Positions 14,663 through 23,580 of a DNA stretch of 64,000 nt are shown in pieces. The DNA is from Robertmurraya korlensis NBRC 107688. Its GTDB lineage: Bacteria; Bacillota; Bacilli; Bacillales; Cytobacillaceae. Both the position numbers and the translations under genes were made by a program. The stretch lies in NCBI RefSeq assembly GCF_001591645.1, contig NZ_BCVH01000001.1:1-64000 (forward strand). The letters run 5' to 3'. Numbering within the stretch: position 1 is the first letter of the stretch; every line of letters begins with the position of its first letter. The notes below the pieces were generated by a model, which saw only the letters and a program-made list of their open reading frames with translations, ran no database searches and had not been told where the DNA came from.

Positions 14663-16151
14663 ATTTAATATCTATAACAGGCTCATTATTTGTATCAGCA
14701 GTTTTAGTAAATACAATACTTGAGACAATCAGCTTTAATGTAGCATTTTGCTCCTCTAGCTCCATCTCCTCAAAGTTTTCAATCATATCTATAATCCCTT
14801 TTACTTTGTCTACTTGTGTAGAGGCATCCATGCTGTCTAATTTACTTTGGATAAGGCTTATCTCATTTTTTAGAGCAGAGATTGTATCCTCTAAAGCCTT
14901 TTTCTTTTTCTGATATGAGTCTTTATCTAACTCCTCATCTAGATACAGGTCTAACAGCCTTTTAGCTTTTCTTTCCTGCTTAGCTAGGTTAGTCTCTAGC
15001 CCTTCTAGATTAGATTTTAAGGTATTCTCAATGTCTGATGTGTCCTCAGCTAACAAACTTACTAATGTCTGCTCTAATTCCAGCTTGTATAACTTTAATG
15101 CCTCTAGGACTGCATTCTCTACTTTGTAGATAGCTAATCCACCATTATGGCATTTTGTATCTAAGTCAATCTGATGTCTACAAGGTCTTATCTGATAAAA
15201 GGAGTAATTTCTCCCTGTCTTTCTCACCTTATTATTAAGTTGTATTGTCATCACCTTTTTACAAATTCCACAAACTAAGAGTTTATTTAAAGGAGATTTA
15301 ATACCTAAGGATTGTAAATTTTCCTTTGAGATTCTAGATTTAAATTGAGCCTGTATCTGATTAAACTCTTCTTCTGCTATTATTGCCTCATGGGTACCTT
15401 TGGCAATGGCAGTCCTTTTCAGTCTTTTGGATTCATACTTTGACTCACCTAAATAAACTCTGTTCTGTAAGATTTTTAAAATCCTGTCTGTTTTAAAAGG
15501 GATGCCTTTTCTAGACCTGTAGCCCAACTGATTAATTTTGTCAGCAATTTGTCTAGAGGAGTAACCTAATAAAGCTAACTCAACCATTTTTCTTACAATC
15601 TTTTTCTCCTCTGGGTTTACAAGTAACTGCTTTATATTTTTATCCCATGTATAACCTAGTGGAGGAATAGAGCCAATCCATCTATTCTTAATTGCAACAG
15701 CATCATATTTACCTTTGTTAAGTCTCTGTCTAATTCTTTTGTATTCAAAGTCAGACAGGACTGAGCTAAAGCCAAAAAGTAATTCCTGATTTTCATCATC
15801 AAACTTGATTACATTGTCAGGAGTTTCAATGATTACTTCATGCTCAATACATAGCTTTTTAATGTCATCTAGGAGTCCAATATCTCTCCCTAATCTGTCA
15901 ATATGGCTTACCAATATCCTGTCATACTTTTTTGCCTCAATTCCTGCGATCATCTTAGCTAACTCAGGTCTATTCCATTTTATAGAGCTATCAATTTCCT
16001 CAAATACATCAGGATTTTTATATCCTTTTTGCTCAGCTAGTCTTAATAAAGTTTCTTTTTGAGTAAGCAGAGTTTCCTCTGCTCCTCCTTCTCCCTCTCT
16101 AGACTTCCTAACATAAATTGCTACCTTTAATTTTGTGGCAGTTTGTACCAT
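14649..16151 (-). CDS. int: Large serine recombinase / integrase
   Basis: A 500-residue large serine recombinase that integrates and excises the element. The resolvase-type catalytic domain starts A-I-Y-V-R-K-S with nucleophile Ser17. It also has S-H-I-D-R-L-G-R-D at 82-90 and R-I-R-Q-R at 139-143. A Recombinase domain follows to about 290, then a zinc ribbon (Cys294, 297, 324, 334) and a coiled coil at 380-440 typical of excision-controlling integrases. ATG 16151 has an AGGAGGAGG site; the longer frame upstream is read-through. Excision would need a directionality factor, not identified among the small genes here. Confidence 0.95.
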   Translation of the reverse strand: MVQTATKLKVAIYVRKSREGEGGAEETLLTQKETLLRLAEQKGYKNPDVFEEIDSSIKWNRPELAKMIAGIEAKKYDRILVSHIDRLGRDIGLLDDIKKLCIEHEVIIETPDNVIKFDDENQELLFGFSSVLSDFEYKRIRQRLNKGKYDAVAIKNRWIGSIPPLGYTWDKNIKQLLVNPEEKKIVRKMVELALLGYSSRQIADKINQLGYRSRKGIPFKTDRILKILQNRVYLGESKYESKRLKRTAIAKGTHEAIIAEEEFNQIQAQFKSRISKENLQSLGIKSPLNKLLVCGICKKVMTIQLNNKVRKTGRNYSFYQIRPCRHQIDLDTKCHNGGLAIYKVENAVLEALKLYKLELEQTLVSLLAEDTSDIENTLKSNLEGLETNLAKQERKAKRLLDLYLDEELDKDSYQKKKKALEDTISALKNEISLIQSKLDSMDASTQVDKVKGIIDMIENFEEMELEEQNATLKLIVSSIVFTKTADTNNEPVIDIKWREL

Positions 16152-16259
16152 ATGTTTCCTCCTCCTAATAAGCCCTGTTTTTAGTCCTCTCTTATCCATT
16201 AGAGAAAAATCTAAAAATGTGAATGATAGAGCTATTGATTTAAAGGAGGATGAACTGTG

Positions 16260-16264
16260 TTTTA
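16260..16264. other. attR core TTTTA (right junction)
   Basis: This is the right copy of the 5-bp core shared with 2401-2405. The frame of comGC resumes at 16265 (codon A-TT, Ile50 of the restored protein). The sequence right of it has normal CpG content, the sequence left of it does not. Confidence 0.85.
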
Positions 16265-16440
16265 TTGTCAAAATGGTGGAGGCACAGGTACAATCCTTTG
16301 AAATGGACAACCAACGTTTGCCATCTGATATGACAGAACTTCATACAGCAGGGTATTTAGAAGAAAACCAATTGACCTGTCCAAATGGAGATACGGTGAC
16401 GATATCGTCTACAGGAGTTGTCGCTTCCAATAATGAGTAA
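16265..16440 (+). pseudogene. comGC: comGC 3' fragment
   Basis: It encodes the C-terminal 58 codons of ComGC, starting VKMVEAQVQSFEMDNQ and including LTCPNGD, the second conserved Cys region. It has no start codon or ribosome site of its own and no prepilin leader. Its stop overlaps the start of comGD (GAGTAA/ATGAGT), as in the intact operon. The fragment shows no further decay, so the interruption is either recent or regularly reversed. Confidence 0.92.
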
Positions 16441-16867
16441 CCAGAATGGGTTTACATTAATAGAAACTATTTTTGTGTTATGTATTTTCTCTCTGATTGT
16501 CTCGTTTTCTTTCCTTCTTGTACGTCCACAAATGTTCTTCCTCGATAAGCATCTCTTTTTTTCCCAATTTAAAGATGACCTCTTTTACATGCAACAATAT
16601 GCCATTTCAAACCAAACGGTTGTGTCAGTAAATATCCTTCCTCTATCACATCGATATTACGCCAAGGATCAGAATGGGAAGTTTATTGTAGATCGTACCT
16701 ACTCAAATAAGGTCAATATTAGGGAGGGTTCTCAAAAATTGTATTTTCGTTATAATACAACCGGGAATATTAATACTTTTGGTACTTTGTATATCGATAT
16801 ATTAGATGAAACCTATAGATTTACGTTTTACATTGGGAAGGGAAGATTTTATGCTGTACAAATCTAA
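16433..16867 (+). CDS. comGD: Minor competence pseudopilin ComGD
   Basis: A prepilin-type protein of 144 residues. The N-terminus M-S-N-Q-N-G-F-T-L-I-E-T carries the cleavage motif, followed by a hydrophobic helix (IFVLCIFSLIVSFSFLLV). The length matches B. subtilis ComGD (143). ATG 16433 overlaps the comGC stop, so translation was coupled to comGC. With comGC split, both transcription from the comG promoter and this coupling are broken. Confidence 0.9.
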   Translation: MSNQNGFTLIETIFVLCIFSLIVSFSFLLVRPQMFFLDKHLFFSQFKDDLFYMQQYAISNQTVVSVNILPLSHRYYAKDQNGKFIVDRTYSNKVNIREGSQKLYFRYNTTGNINTFGTLYIDILDETYRFTFYIGKGRFYAVQI

Positions 16868-17174
16868 TGGTTTTTTCCTTGTTGAACTTTTGCTTTCTTT
16901 ATCTGTTTGGTTGGTACTAACCCTATTTTTGCTACCAATGTATATTCAAGTAAGCAAGCAGTCACTTAACACTCAATATAGTCGTGAGGCAACAAAGCTA
17001 TTATATGATTCGTTGCAGGAGGCAATTCTTACGGGAAATGTTCAAGATGGTTTGACAGTACAGAGGAAAGGTAGGTCATTTACTGTAACTAAGGTAATGT
17101 CTGGGCAGGAGGTGTGTGTAAGATATGAAGATGCCTTTAAAAAGGAAACTCTCATTTGCGACATACTTCAATAA
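16851..17174 (+). CDS. comGE: Minor competence pseudopilin ComGE
   Basis: A 107-residue protein with a membrane helix after M-L-Y-K-S-N-G-F-F-L-V-E and a short periplasmic-side domain. It starts inside the end of comGD; the upstream GGGAAGGGA can serve as the ribosome site. Its position in comG and its size identify it. It is needed for pilus initiation in B. subtilis. Confidence 0.85.
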   Translation: MLYKSNGFFLVELLLSLSVWLVLTLFLLPMYIQVSKQSLNTQYSREATKLLYDSLQEAILTGNVQDGLTVQRKGRSFTVTKVMSGQEVCVRYEDAFKKETLICDILQ

Positions 17175-17598
17175 TCAAGGTTTTACACTAATAGAGATGT
17201 TGTTATCGTTTGCTATATATTGTATACTTTCTTCTTTTTTACCGGTTGTTTTTTCTATTATTATAAATATGAACCATGTTACGGATCGTACTCAACAATT
17301 AGAATTTGAGCTTTTTATTAGTCAATTAAATACGGAACTTCAAGGTTGTGATTATGTTCAGGTGAAAAATGGGAAGCTTTATATGCAGAGTCTAGGGGAA
17401 CTAGTTACGTATGAAAAATACGGACCCAATATCCGTCGACTAGTTCAGTTTCGGGGGCATGAAATAGTCTTGCAAAATATTAAAAGTGTAGAGTTCGTAC
17501 AGAATCAATCCAACATTACTATATTGGTTGTTGGCAATAATAATGATGTGTATGAGGACCAACTGTTTCCTTTCCTTCAGGTGGTGGGAGTGTCATGA
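17125..17598 (+). CDS. comGF: Minor competence pseudopilin ComGF
   Basis: A 157-residue pseudopilin with N-N-Q-G-F-T-L-I-E-M at 16-25 and a long hydrophobic helix. The C-terminal domain is larger and ends D-Q-L-F-P-F-L-Q-V-V-G. It overlaps comGE by 50 bp and comGG by 4 bp. The start could be ATG 17125 or 17131. Confidence 0.86.
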   Translation: MKMPLKRKLSFATYFNNQGFTLIEMLLSFAIYCILSSFLPVVFSIIINMNHVTDRTQQLEFELFISQLNTELQGCDYVQVKNGKLYMQSLGELVTYEKYGPNIRRLVQFRGHEIVLQNIKSVEFVQNQSNITILVVGNNNDVYEDQLFPFLQVVGVS

Positions 17599-17966
17599 AT
17601 GAAAAAGGCTTTATGTATCCATTTAGTCTATGTATATTTCTATTAACCTGTATTTTTTTATCTATTGAGTTTAGCCAGTATGTGTCGGAAAAAGGGGTGG
17701 TTGCCTCAGTTAATCAACAAGAAAGAAGGCAGTATTTATTTTTACTCACATCAAAAACCCTTTCCAAGCAAATGGCAGAAGGTGTGATACCTATAGATGG
17801 ATTGGCCATCTACGCAGACATTGAAGTGTCGTATACGGTTAAGCCAATTTCTAGCCAAGAAGTGGAAGTGACTTATAGGATGAGGCAAGGTTCACTTGCA
17901 GTTAAAGCGATGGCTCAATACGAGGTTGAAAGCGGGAAATTAATAAAATGGATGATACCGGTGTAA
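17595..17966 (+). CDS. comGG: Minor competence pseudopilin ComGG
   Basis: A 123-residue protein (B. subtilis 124) with N-E-K-G-F-M-Y-P and a following hydrophobic segment; the family lacks a fully classical prepilin motif. It is the last gene of the comG operon and overlaps comGF by 4 bp. Confidence 0.85.
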   Translation: MNEKGFMYPFSLCIFLLTCIFLSIEFSQYVSEKGVVASVNQQERRQYLFLLTSKTLSKQMAEGVIPIDGLAIYADIEVSYTVKPISSQEVEVTYRMRQGSLAVKAMAQYEVESGKLIKWMIPV

Positions 17967-18036
17967 AGCTCCCAAAGTGTTTAGTTCCTAATTTTTTGGT
18001 CATACTGTTAATGACTAAAAAGAGGGGGGAAATACC

Positions 18037-18243
18037 GTGAGTGCAGTAAATGATTATGTTAAATACATCACACAAACCGTAGTTAAATATATTGATCAGC
18101 CGAAGGAAGAAAGAAAAAAGATGAAGAAGGAAAAGAAAGAAACGAGAGAATCCTTTGCTTATCGGTGGTTTGGTATTCTACCTTATATAATTATGATGAA
18201 CAAAGGAAAGAGAGAGAAATCATTTAAAGGGAATGACGAATGA
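18037..18243 (+). CDS. yqzE: YqzE family protein
   Basis: A 68-residue, Lys-rich protein beginning [10 protein letters not shown] with a short hydrophobic part near [15 protein letters not shown] start after AGGGGGG. It follows comG as in B. subtilis, where yqzE shares the competence region; its role is unknown. The stop codon lies inside the convergent terminator hairpin. Confidence 0.85.
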   Translation: MSAVNDYVKYITQTVVKYIDQPKEERKKMKKEKKETRESFAYRWFGILPYIIMMNKGKREKSFKGNDE

Positions 18244-18259
18244 GTCGTTCCCTTTAAAT
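18222..18259. terminator. Bidirectional terminator between yqzE and yqhG
   Basis: A 16-bp stem (ATTTAAAGGGAATGAC with GTCGTTCCCTTTAAAT, one wobble pair) spans both stop codons of the convergent genes. Confidence 0.7.
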
Positions 18260-19048
18260 CGCTTCTTCAGACAAGTAAAAAATGCCACCGTTTATAATAG
18301 AGATTTGAACCTTTGGCTCATATTGCTCTTGTAAGGCTCGTTTTTCATTTTCATAGCTTTCCCCTTTTTCCTCTGTTTCTTCATAAAAATGCTCCAGCAA
18401 TCTCAAATCTTTTGACCACCGTTCTCTAGCATCAGTAGCCCATGTGTGATCTTCTTCTAAGATGTTTAAACGTATCATATTTTGAATTCGTGTTACACCA
18501 CTTTTCGGCATAATAAGTGGGGATAAGGTAAAAGAATAATCAGGTATCTTACGGGCTAACGGTAGTTTTAACAGTTCATCATGGAAGTTCTCAACCATAT
18601 GTCCATTAATCAATTGTAATCCTATCGACCGAAAGACATCTCTTTTACGATCACATTGATAAGAGATTTTTACATTCATACCTAACCATGGACGTAATGG
18701 TACCTGTTGCCCCATGGATGCATGATGATCCTCATAGAGTCGAATATACCCAGCAAGGTTTTTAGTTGAGCGGAAAATTTGATGAAGTCTTGGTGATCCA
18801 AAATGGATGACCTCACCTTTAATATGGTCTGGAGTATTTTTTTGATTCGTAATAAGGATTAGTTTCATAGGATTTGGAACCCCACCCGTTTTCTCTAAAT
18901 AATGCCAATAGAAGGGGCGATTCATTAATTCCTTATCCAATTCAATCGTTAGTTGGACACTTAAATATGAACCATTATTTTCGAGTATTTCACAATTGTT
19001 AGCTGTAAAGTACTCCACCAAAAAGTTATGAATTTCCTGTTGCTGCAC
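18254..19048 (-). CDS. yqhG: YqhG family protein
   Basis: A 264-residue protein of the YqhG family, unknown function, conserved next to the SNF2 helicase YqhH. It starts M-Q-Q-Q-E-I-H-N-F at GTG 19048 because AAAGGAAG lies 9 bases upstream; a GTG at 19057 is also in frame. It overlaps the yqhH end by 23 bp. Confidence 0.85.
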   Translation of the reverse strand: MQQQEIHNFLVEYFTANNCEILENNGSYLSVQLTIELDKELMNRPFYWHYLEKTGGVPNPMKLILITNQKNTPDHIKGEVIHFGSPRLHQIFRSTKNLAGYIRLYEDHHASMGQQVPLRPWLGMNVKISYQCDRKRDVFRSIGLQLINGHMVENFHDELLKLPLARKIPDYSFTLSPLIMPKSGVTRIQNMIRLNILEEDHTWATDARERWSKDLRLLEHFYEETEEKGESYENEKRALQEQYEPKVQISIINGGIFYLSEEAI

Positions 19049-20714
19049 GATAGTCACCTTCCTTTACTTCTTCAGCGAATTGGATCATTGAAGCTAGATT
19101 GTCCATTTTTATTCTCATTTCCCCTTCAGAGGTGGAGTTGCCGAAAATATCTGAAAGATGCTCCTCAAAGCTACCAAACTCTAAACGAGTAAGAATATCA
19201 TCCAAATCACCAATTACCTTTTCAAACAAATTGATTTTTTCATGTAATAACTTAAGAACATGCTCTTCGACCGTTCCCTTAGTTGCAAAGTTATAGATCA
19301 TTACGTCTTTTTCTTGGCCCAGTCGATGAATTCTCCCAATTCGTTGCTCTAGTCTCATAGGATTCCATGGCAGGTCAAAATTTATAATATGGTTACAGAA
19401 CTGAAGGTTGATTCCTTCTCCTCCTGCTTCCGTTGCAATTAGTACCTGTACATTATTCTCAAAAAGCTGCCTCATCCAATCTTTTTTTCCTCTTTTAAAG
19501 CCCCCACGAAAAGGGACAGAGCTAATTCCATTCTGCTTTAAAAACCATTGCAGATAGAGCTGTGTTGCTCGATATTCTGTAAAGATAATTACTTTATCAT
19601 TTACGTTTTGAATTAGTTCAAGAGCTTTTACCGCCTTGGAATTCGTATGAACGGCATTTACCTTTTCGATTAAATAGGTGATTTGATCTTGATATTCCTT
19701 TGAAGGGTTATCCTTTCTTTCTAGCATATTTTTCAAGGTGAAAAAGACAGCTTCTCTACTACTACATGCTTCTCTTTGCAGTGTCATGACAGAAAAGGCA
19801 GACGTTGCTGTCCAGTCTCCCTCAGAACGCAGTTCCGTAACGGAATTATATAAATCCTGCTCTTCCTTAGAAAGTTCAATTGGGATCGTTTCGACTTTTC
19901 TCTTTGTCCATTCGATACCTGTGTCCGCTCGGCGATTTCTGATCATTACTTTATTTACTAGCTCTTTTAAATGTTCGTTATCGTTAATATCTCTTGAATC
20001 CTTTTTGTATTTTTCGTTAAAAACAGATTCATTTCCTAAATGACCAGGCTTTAAAAGAGAGACAAGATTGAAAATCTCGCCGATTCGATTTTGAATGGGG
20101 GTTGCTGTTAAGAGTAAACAGAACTTTTTCTTTAAACTTTGTACAAATTCATAGTTTTTTGTTTTATTGTTTTTTAATTTATGTGCTTCATCGATAATAA
20201 TAAGGTCATAATCTTGATTAAGGATAATCTCCCTATGTGGATCACGTTTGGCCGTATCAATAGAGGAAACGACCACATCGCATTGTTCCCAAACGTAGCT
20301 CTTTCGTTGTGAAACGGCAGGGATGTAAAACTTACTTGTTAGCTCCATTGACCATTGTGTTACAAGAGAAGCTGGGACAAGAATAAGCACCTTTTTTACA
20401 AGACCTCTTATCATGTATTCCTTTAAAATAAGTCCTGCTTCAATGGTTTTTCCAAGACCTACTTCATCAGCAAGGATGGCTTTTCCGTTCATGTTTTCTA
20501 CAACTTGCTTAGCAACTTCAAGCTGATGTGGAAGAGGTGTTAAATTAGGAAGATGTTTTGGAGCTTGCAACCCTTCAAATTCATCAATAACTGTATGTTT
20601 TTCTACCTCTACCGCTAGCTTGTATAACTCATAATTTCCCCACGGACCATCATTTGTAATTTTCTCCATCAATCCCTCCTGCCAAGAGGTATCAAACTCA
20701 ATCTCTACCGTCAT
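19026..20714 (-). CDS. yqhH: SNF2-family ATP-dependent helicase YqhH
   Basis: A 562-residue SWI2/SNF2 helicase (B. subtilis YqhH 557). Motif I D-E-V-G-L-G-K-T is at 83-90, DEAH at 175-178, L-L-T-A-T-P-I-Q-N near 200, and motif VI (Q-R-I-G-R-I-H-R-L-G-Q) near 455-465. It probably remodels nucleic-acid/protein complexes; no substrate is known. ATG 20714 has GGGAG upstream. It is divergent from the gcv operon. Confidence 0.9.
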   Translation of the reverse strand: MTVEIEFDTSWQEGLMEKITNDGPWGNYELYKLAVEVEKHTVIDEFEGLQAPKHLPNLTPLPHQLEVAKQVVENMNGKAILADEVGLGKTIEAGLILKEYMIRGLVKKVLILVPASLVTQWSMELTSKFYIPAVSQRKSYVWEQCDVVVSSIDTAKRDPHREIILNQDYDLIIIDEAHKLKNNKTKNYEFVQSLKKKFCLLLTATPIQNRIGEIFNLVSLLKPGHLGNESVFNEKYKKDSRDINDNEHLKELVNKVMIRNRRADTGIEWTKRKVETIPIELSKEEQDLYNSVTELRSEGDWTATSAFSVMTLQREACSSREAVFFTLKNMLERKDNPSKEYQDQITYLIEKVNAVHTNSKAVKALELIQNVNDKVIIFTEYRATQLYLQWFLKQNGISSVPFRGGFKRGKKDWMRQLFENNVQVLIATEAGGEGINLQFCNHIINFDLPWNPMRLEQRIGRIHRLGQEKDVMIYNFATKGTVEEHVLKLLHEKINLFEKVIGDLDDILTRLEFGSFEEHLSDIFGNSTSEGEMRIKMDNLASMIQFAEEVKEGDYRAATGNS

Positions 20715-20877
20715 AAAAACAACTCCCTTTTTGATCGATAAATATATTGCCGTATGGGTTTCGAAATGGTAGGATGATAATATCTTAAAAGTTTTGAAAT
20801 TTGTCACAATATGACGAATGATGTATAAGTACAACTTAGTATTATCCAAATTGGGAAATTTTATAATGCGAATGAGA

Positions 20878-21036
20878 ACAAGGGGAGAGACTACTTTTAA
20901 GTAGCGCCGAAGGAGCAAGCAAACATTTTGTGAATCTCTCAGGCAAAAGAACTCTTGTTTGACGCAGCTCTGGAGAGTGCTTCATTTAATTGAAGCCACC
21001 AAAGGGGACAGCCAACCGGTAAACTTTCAGGTGCCA
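20878..21036 (+). ncRNA. Tandem glycine riboswitch (gcvT motif)
   Basis: Two aptamer units lie in a row. The first has GGGGAGAGACT...GCGCCGAAGGAGCAAGC...TCTCAGGCAAAAGAACTCTTG. The second has CTGGAGAGTGCTTC...GCCACCAAAGGGG...CCGGTAAACTTTCAGGTGCCAGGACAG. These are the conserved cores of the glycine riboswitch. It precedes a terminator and gcvT, so glycine binding should prevent termination and switch the glycine cleavage genes on, as shown for B. subtilis. Confidence 0.95.
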
Positions 21037-21084
21037 GGACAGAGACCTTTCTTAAAAAAAGAGGGGGGTCTCTGTCCTTTTTTT
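21037..21084 (+). terminator. Riboswitch expression-platform terminator
   Basis: A perfect 11-bp stem, GGACAGAGACC with GGTCTCTGTCC, is followed by seven T. The left arm GGACAGAGACC overlaps the end of the second glycine aptamer, so it is the on/off switch for gcvT. Confidence 0.92.
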
Positions 21085-21111
21085 ATGAATTTTTATAAGG
21101 GGGAAATTGAT

Positions 21112-22218
21112 TTGGCTCAACTAAAAAGAACACCGCTTTTTAACGTGTATCAACAGTACGGTGGGAAAACAATTGACTTTGGAGGATGGGAACTGCCTGT
21201 TCAATTTTCCAGTATTAAAGAAGAACATGAGGCGGTTAGAACGAAGGCAGGATTATTTGATGTTTCTCATATGGGAGAGATTGAAGTAAAAGGGACAGAA
21301 AGTTTGGCCTACCTTCAGAAAATGATGACGAATGATGTCTCAAAGCTGCAAATAGGTGGAGCACAATATACCGCTATGTGCTATGAGACTGGTGGTACTG
21401 TCGATGACCTTTTAATCTATAAATTGAACCACGACCATTATTTGCTGGTTGTAAATGCTTCGAATATTGAAAAAGATTTTTCCTGGTTACATGATCATGT
21501 TGAGGGTGATGTGAAGCTTCTTAATGTTTCTGAAAAAATGGCACAATTAGCACTCCAAGGACCACTTGCCGTAGAGGTTCTACAGAAGCTAACGGAATCT
21601 GTTGACCTTTCTTCAATTGGATACTTTAAATTTCAGGAAGGGGTCAATATTGGAGGGAAAGAAGCGCTAGTTTCAAGAACAGGATACACCGGAGAGGATG
21701 GCTTTGAGGTGTACTGTAATAGTGAGGATGCGGCTTTCCTGTGGGAAGCAATACTAGAAGCAGGTAAAGAGGTAGGCGTTCTTCCTTGTGGATTAGGTGC
21801 TCGAGATACCCTTCGCTTCGAGGCAAATCTGGCCCTTTATGGTCAAGAGCTTTCGTCCTCTATTTCTCCTTTGGAGGCTGGTATTGGTTTCGCTGTGAAA
21901 TTAAACAAAGAAGCTGATTTTATTGGCAAGGAAGCTCTTCAGCAGCAAAAGGAAGCAGGAGTTCCTCGTAAACTAATAGGTATTGAAATGATTGATCGAG
22001 GGATCCCAAGACATGGGTATCCGGTTTATGTAGGAGAACAAGTAGTAGGCGAAGTAACAACCGGTACACAATCTCCTACTTTGAAAAGAAATATCGGCTT
22101 AGCATTAGTTGATTCAGTAGTCGTAACTCCAGAATCGGAGTTGTTTATCGAAATCCGTGGGAAACGCTTGAAGGTGAAAATTGTACCTACACCATTTTAT
22201 AAAAGAGAAAAGAAATAA
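21112..22218 (+). CDS. gcvT: Aminomethyltransferase (glycine cleavage T protein)
   Basis: T protein of the glycine cleavage system, transferring the aminomethyl carbon to tetrahydrofolate. It has 368 residues (B. subtilis 362). The GcvT fold begins [20 protein letters not shown] is near 45 and [11 protein letters not shown] near 225. Start TTG 21112 is chosen because AAGGGGG lies 8-9 bases upstream and the longer frame runs back through the riboswitch. Confidence 0.95.
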   Translation: MAQLKRTPLFNVYQQYGGKTIDFGGWELPVQFSSIKEEHEAVRTKAGLFDVSHMGEIEVKGTESLAYLQKMMTNDVSKLQIGGAQYTAMCYETGGTVDDLLIYKLNHDHYLLVVNASNIEKDFSWLHDHVEGDVKLLNVSEKMAQLALQGPLAVEVLQKLTESVDLSSIGYFKFQEGVNIGGKEALVSRTGYTGEDGFEVYCNSEDAAFLWEAILEAGKEVGVLPCGLGARDTLRFEANLALYGQELSSSISPLEAGIGFAVKLNKEADFIGKEALQQQKEAGVPRKLIGIEMIDRGIPRHGYPVYVGEQVVGEVTTGTQSPTLKRNIGLALVDSVVVTPESELFIEIRGKRLKVKIVPTPFYKREKK

Positions 22219-22233
22219 GGGAGGCATAAAGTC

Positions 22234-23580
22234 ATGAAGCATCGCTACTTACCGATGACAGAAACAGATAAAAAAGCCATGCTAGAACAGATCGGAATTT
22301 CTGATGTTCAAGAGCTTTTTAACGATATTCCAGAAAGTGTTCAGTTTAAAGGGGAATATAACATTAAAAAAGCAAAGTCCGAAACAGCATTACTAAAAGA
22401 GTTAACTCTATTAGCTGCTAAAAATGCAGATCTGCGCTCGCATACCTCCTTTTTAGGTGCGGGTGTCTATGATCACTATATGCCTGTCATTGTTGATCAT
22501 GTTCTGTCCCGTTCTGAGTTTTATACGGCATATACGCCCTATCAACCTGAAATTTCTCAAGGTGAGTTACAGGCAATCTTTGAATTTCAAACAATGATTT
22601 GTGAGCTAACAGGAATGGATGTTGCAAACTCTTCTATGTACGACGGAGGAACAGCTTTAGCAGAAGCGGCGATGTTGAGCTCGGGTCATACGAAGCGTAA
22701 AAAGGTACTTTTATCGAGTACGGTCCATCCAGAAACGAAAGAAGTAGTAAAAGCGTACGCAAAAGGCCAATATGTTGAGGTTGTTGAAATTCCGTATAGA
22801 GACGGTGTCACTGATCTAGATGCCTTAAAGAGTGAAATGGATGATACAATCGCAGCTGTTATCGTACAATATCCCAACTTTTTTGGGAGAATTGAGCCAA
22901 TGAAGGAGCTTGAGGAAATCATCCATTCGGGTAAAGCTATGTTTGTGGTATCTAGCAATCCTCTTTCACTAGGGGCGTTAACACCTCCAGGAGCTTTTGG
23001 TGCAGATATTGTGGCTGGAGATGCACAACCATTTGGAATTCCAACTTCATTTGGTGGTCCTCACTGTGGGTATTTTGCCGTTACAAATAAATTAGTACGA
23101 AAAATTCCTGGACGCCTAGTAGGTCAAACAAAGGATGATCAAGGTAGACGCGGATTTGTTCTTACTCTTCAAGCCCGTGAACAACATATTCGTCGTGATA
23201 AAGCAACGTCGAATATTTGTTCTAACCAGGCATTGAATGCATTAGCTGCCTCTGTTGCTATGACTGCCTTAGGGAAAAAAGGTGTTAGAGAAATGGCTGT
23301 AAGTAATATTCAAAAAGCCCACTATGCGAAGCAAGCATTCAAAAATAAAGGATTTACGGTTGCCTTTGATGGACCAAGTTTCAATGAGTTTGTTGTTGAA
23401 TTGAACCAGCCGGTAAAAGAAGTTAATCAACAGCTTTTAAAAGAAGGCATCATTGGAGGTTACGATCTTGGTCGTGATTATCCACAATTAAAGAATCACA
23501 TGCTTGTGGCAGTGACTGAGCTTCGAACAAAAGAAGAGATTGATCTATTTGTTGATAGAATGGGGGATTATCATGCATAA
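22234..23580 (+). CDS. gcvPA: Glycine dehydrogenase (decarboxylating) subunit 1
   Basis: N-terminal half of the two-subunit glycine P protein, 448 residues, 15 bp after gcvT. It carries the PLP-fold core: [12 protein letters not shown] near 133-144, and [18 protein letters not shown] near 262-279. It has no Schiff-base Lys; that is on gcvPB. Confidence 0.95.
   Translation: MKHRYLPMTETDKKAMLEQIGISDVQELFNDIPESVQFKGEYNIKKAKSETALLKELTLLAAKNADLRSHTSFLGAGVYDHYMPVIVDHVLSRSEFYTAYTPYQPEISQGELQAIFEFQTMICELTGMDVANSSMYDGGTALAEAAMLSSGHTKRKKVLLSSTVHPETKEVVKAYAKGQYVEVVEIPYRDGVTDLDALKSEMDDTIAAVIVQYPNFFGRIEPMKELEEIIHSGKAMFVVSSNPLSLGALTPPGAFGADIVAGDAQPFGIPTSFGGPHCGYFAVTNKLVRKIPGRLVGQTKDDQGRRGFVLTLQAREQHIRRDKATSNICSNQALNALAASVAMTALGKKGVREMAVSNIQKAHYAKQAFKNKGFTVAFDGPSFNEFVVELNQPVKEVNQQLLKEGIIGGYDLGRDYPQLKNHMLVAVTELRTKEEIDLFVDRMGDYHA

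Larger units (their letters stand above)
2401..16264. mobile_element. Integrated ~13.9 kb element inserted in comGC, CpG-free
   Basis: An integrated element bounded by TTTTA at 2401-2405 and 16260-16264. Removing one repeat unit (13,859 bp) restores comGC exactly. A large serine integrase reads toward the interior 109 bp from the right core. Inside are about 17 mostly small genes, including a predicted ABC three-component conflict system, two HNH proteins, a Rep-like HTH protein and a terminase-small-like protein. I see no head, tail, portal or large terminase genes and no relaxase. The sequence contains only two CG dinucleotides by eye, and every Arg codon is AGA or AGG. Candidates are a phage satellite, an integrative mobilizable element or an integrated plasmid; the data do not separate these. 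Confidence 0.93.

Noticed and set aside
14649-16151. Integrase as a transposon or plasmid resolvase
   Set aside because: 500 residues with Recombinase domain, zinc ribbon and coiled coil identify a large serine integrase.
2401-16264. Complete prophage
   Set aside because: No portal, capsid, tail, large terminase or lysis cassette could be recognised.
16152-16310. Extension of the integrase upstream of ATG 16151
   Set aside because: It crosses the att core into comGC and follows no ribosome site, whereas AGGAGGAGG precedes ATG 16151.
20959-21111. Long N-terminal extension of GcvT
   Set aside because: It would translate the second glycine aptamer and the terminator; TTG 21112 has a proper site and fits family length.
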